The notes under the pieces were generated by a model that saw nothing but the letters and a program-made list of their open reading frames with translations, did no database searches and was not told the origin of the DNA. A program made the translations under genes and the position numbers. DNA of 7,548 bases from DASQDN01 sp035630195 (GTDB lineage: Bacteria > Acidobacteriota > Terriglobia > Bryobacterales > Bryobacteraceae). How positions within the stretch are numbered: position 1 is the stretch's first letter; each line of letters begins with the position of its first letter. Shown here piece by piece: positions 6,232 to 7,548 of this stretch. The stretch lies in assembly GCA_035630195.1 (NCBI GenBank), contig DASQLD010000532.1, positions 1 to 7,548 of the forward strand, in the 5' to 3' direction.

Positions 6232-7548
6232 ATGAAAAAACGAGTCAGCTTATTCCTCATCGCCTGTGCACTCGCCTTCGGCCAGCACAAACATGTAGAA
6301 GAAAGTACGAAGCCGGCCGAACTTTTGGACGGCCTCGGCAACCACGTTCATCCCATCGCGACGAAGTCGGAACTGGCGCAGCAATTCTTCAATCAGGGGC
6401 TCGCGCTGATCTACGGGTTCAATCATGATGAAGCAGCGCGGCTTTTCGCTCGCGCTGTCGAACTCGATCCCGCATCGCCCATGCCTCATTGGGGAATCGC
6501 GCTCGCTCTCGGTCCGAATTACAACATGCCGGCGATGCCTGACCGCGAGGAGAAGGCTTGGAAGGCGATCGAGAAAGCGGTTGAACTTTCCAAAACCGCC
6601 CCAGCCAATGAACGAGCCTACGTAGAAGCGCTCGTGAGGCGCTATTCGAAAGATCCCAACGAAGATCGCAAGCAGCTTGCTGTCAACTACAAGGATGCCA
6701 TGAAGCAGGTAATGAAGAAGTATCCAGACGACTTGGATGCCGCTACCCTGTACGCCGAGTCGCTGATGAATCTTCGGCCATGGGCGTTATGGACAGCCAC
6801 TGGCGAACCCGAAGAAGGCACGTTGGAAGTTTTGGAAGTGATCGAAGGCGTACTGCGCCGGAACCCTGACCACCCGGGCGCAAATCACTACTATATTCAT
6901 GCCGTCGAGGCTTCGAAGAACCCGCAGCGCGCTCTTCCCAGCGCCAACCGTCTCGGCCAGTTGATGCCGGGAGCCGGACACATGGTGCACATGCCCTCGC
7001 ACATCTACATCCGAACCGGCGACCACGAACTGTCGGCAGCAGTCAATGTGACCGCAGCGGATGTAGACAAAAAGTACATTGAGCGTTCTGGCGCCAAGGG
7101 TGTCTATCCGCTCATGTATTACTCGCACAATCTGCACTTCGTCTCGTATGCGCGCATGATGCAAGGCAAGTACGACGAGGCAATGGAGTATTCTCGAAGG
7201 CTTCGCAAAAATGTGGATGGCGCGGTAGACGACATGCCGATGCTTGCTCCGTATCGCGCCTTCGATTGGCTTGTCCTGACTCGGTTCGGAAAGTGGAAGG
7301 AAATGCTTGCCGAGCCCGCTCCCAAAGAGAAAACCGCAATGGTTCACGCGTTCTATCGCTACGCTCGAGGTGTGGCGTTTGCGGGGCTCAATCGTCCTGA
7401 CGAAGCAAAAGCCGAGCGGGAACGGATGGAGGCGGCTTGCGGCCGGATTCCGGAAGCAGAAACCTTGATGATCAACAAATCACGCGATGTCGCCGCCATC
7501 GGACTGGCGGACCTCGATGCGCGAATGGCGCGTATTGCAAACGACAGC
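6232..7548 (+). CDS. Exported tetratricopeptide-repeat protein (3' end beyond window)
   Basis: An open frame of 439 codons that continues past the right edge without a stop. The N-terminus MKKRVSLFLIACALAFGQ is a short export signal: a Lys/Arg start, a hydrophobic stretch and an Ala-Leu-Ala site near residue 15. The mature protein is probably periplasmic or outer-surface. Residues about 48-93 form a clear TPR pair of helices (NQGLALIYGFNHDEAARLF, then AVELDPASPMPHWGIALAL). Further helical TPR-like units lie near 157-180, 196-240, 298-325 and 370-400 (RGVAFAGLNRPDEAKAE). TPRs normally mediate protein contacts. A histidine-rich block at 211-265 (HPGANHYYIHAVE, then GHMVHMPSHIY) and SHNLHF at 298 stand out and are not explained by the TPR consensus. 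I recognise the general family of TPR proteins but not a specific function. The gene is transcribed away from the exporter/synthase pair, so a functional link is only possible, not shown. Confidence 0.88.
   Translation, partial: MKKRVSLFLIACALAFGQHKHVEESTKPAELLDGLGNHVHPIATKSELAQQFFNQGLALIYGFNHDEAARLFARAVELDPASPMPHWGIALALGPNYNMPAMPDREEKAWKAIEKAVELSKTAPANERAYVEALVRRYSKDPNEDRKQLAVNYKDAMKQVMKKYPDDLDAATLYAESLMNLRPWALWTATGEPEEGTLEVLEVIEGVLRRNPDHPGANHYYIHAVEASKNPQRALPSANRLGQLMPGAGHMVHMPSHIYIRTGDHELSAAVNVTAADVDKKYIERSGAKGVYPLMYYSHNLHFVSYARMMQGKYDEAMEYSRRLRKNVDGAVDDMPMLAPYRAFDWLVLTRFGKWKEMLAEPAPKEKTAMVHAFYRYARGVAFAGLNRPDEAKAERERMEAACGRIPEAETLMINKSRDVAAIGLADLDARMARIANDS

Noticed and set aside
6232..6285. 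Lipoprotein signal (Leu-Ile-Ala-Cys, Cys12) in the TPR protein
   Set aside because: The residues fit a loose lipobox, but the hydrophobic stretch before Cys12 is only about six residues, too short for a normal lipoprotein signal. An ordinary signal peptide cleaved near Ala-Leu-Ala is more likely.
6787..7347. Minus-strand open frame of 186 codons opposite the TPR gene
   Set aside because: The plus-strand frame has a Shine-Dalgarno, a signal peptide and TPR motifs over the same bases; this frame shows no family features.

Overview
The window looks like a moderately GC-rich Gram-negative chromosome. Gene content (a cyclic-glucan-synthase-like membrane glycosyltransferase, a half-size ABC exporter, an exported TPR protein and a PanE-type reductase) and protein style are compatible with Acidobacteriota, but nothing here fixes the taxon. 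No RNA genes, CRISPR arrays, insertion sequences or long repeats were seen.

Layout from left to right: (1) 1-140, plus strand, the last 45 or so codons of a ketopantoate reductase-like gene (panE/apbA family). (2) 145-4209, minus strand, a 1354-residue protein with the N-terminal region, GT84 glycosyltransferase, membrane segments and cyclisation-type (glycoamylase-like, GH189-type) domain of cyclic beta-1,2-glucan synthases. The C-terminal GH94-like phosphorylase half of NdvB/Cgs is absent. (3) 4209-6074 (or from 6026), minus strand, a complete ABC half-transporter with fused membrane and ATPase domains. (4) 6075-6231, a short divergent intergenic region with only weak promoter-like elements. 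(5) 6232-7548, plus strand, a secreted tetratricopeptide-repeat protein still open at the window edge.

The ABC exporter is upstream and the glucan-synthase-like gene downstream on the minus strand. They are joined by a one-base stop/start overlap (TAATG), and the second gene has no visible Shine-Dalgarno, so they are probably translationally coupled. The simplest reading is a two-gene unit that polymerises (and perhaps cyclises) a beta-1,2-glucan at the inner membrane and exports it, analogous to NdvB/NdvA or ChvB/ChvA. The most notable features are that the synthase is about half the usual length and ends cleanly at a domain boundary, and that its partner does not look like a typical NdvA.
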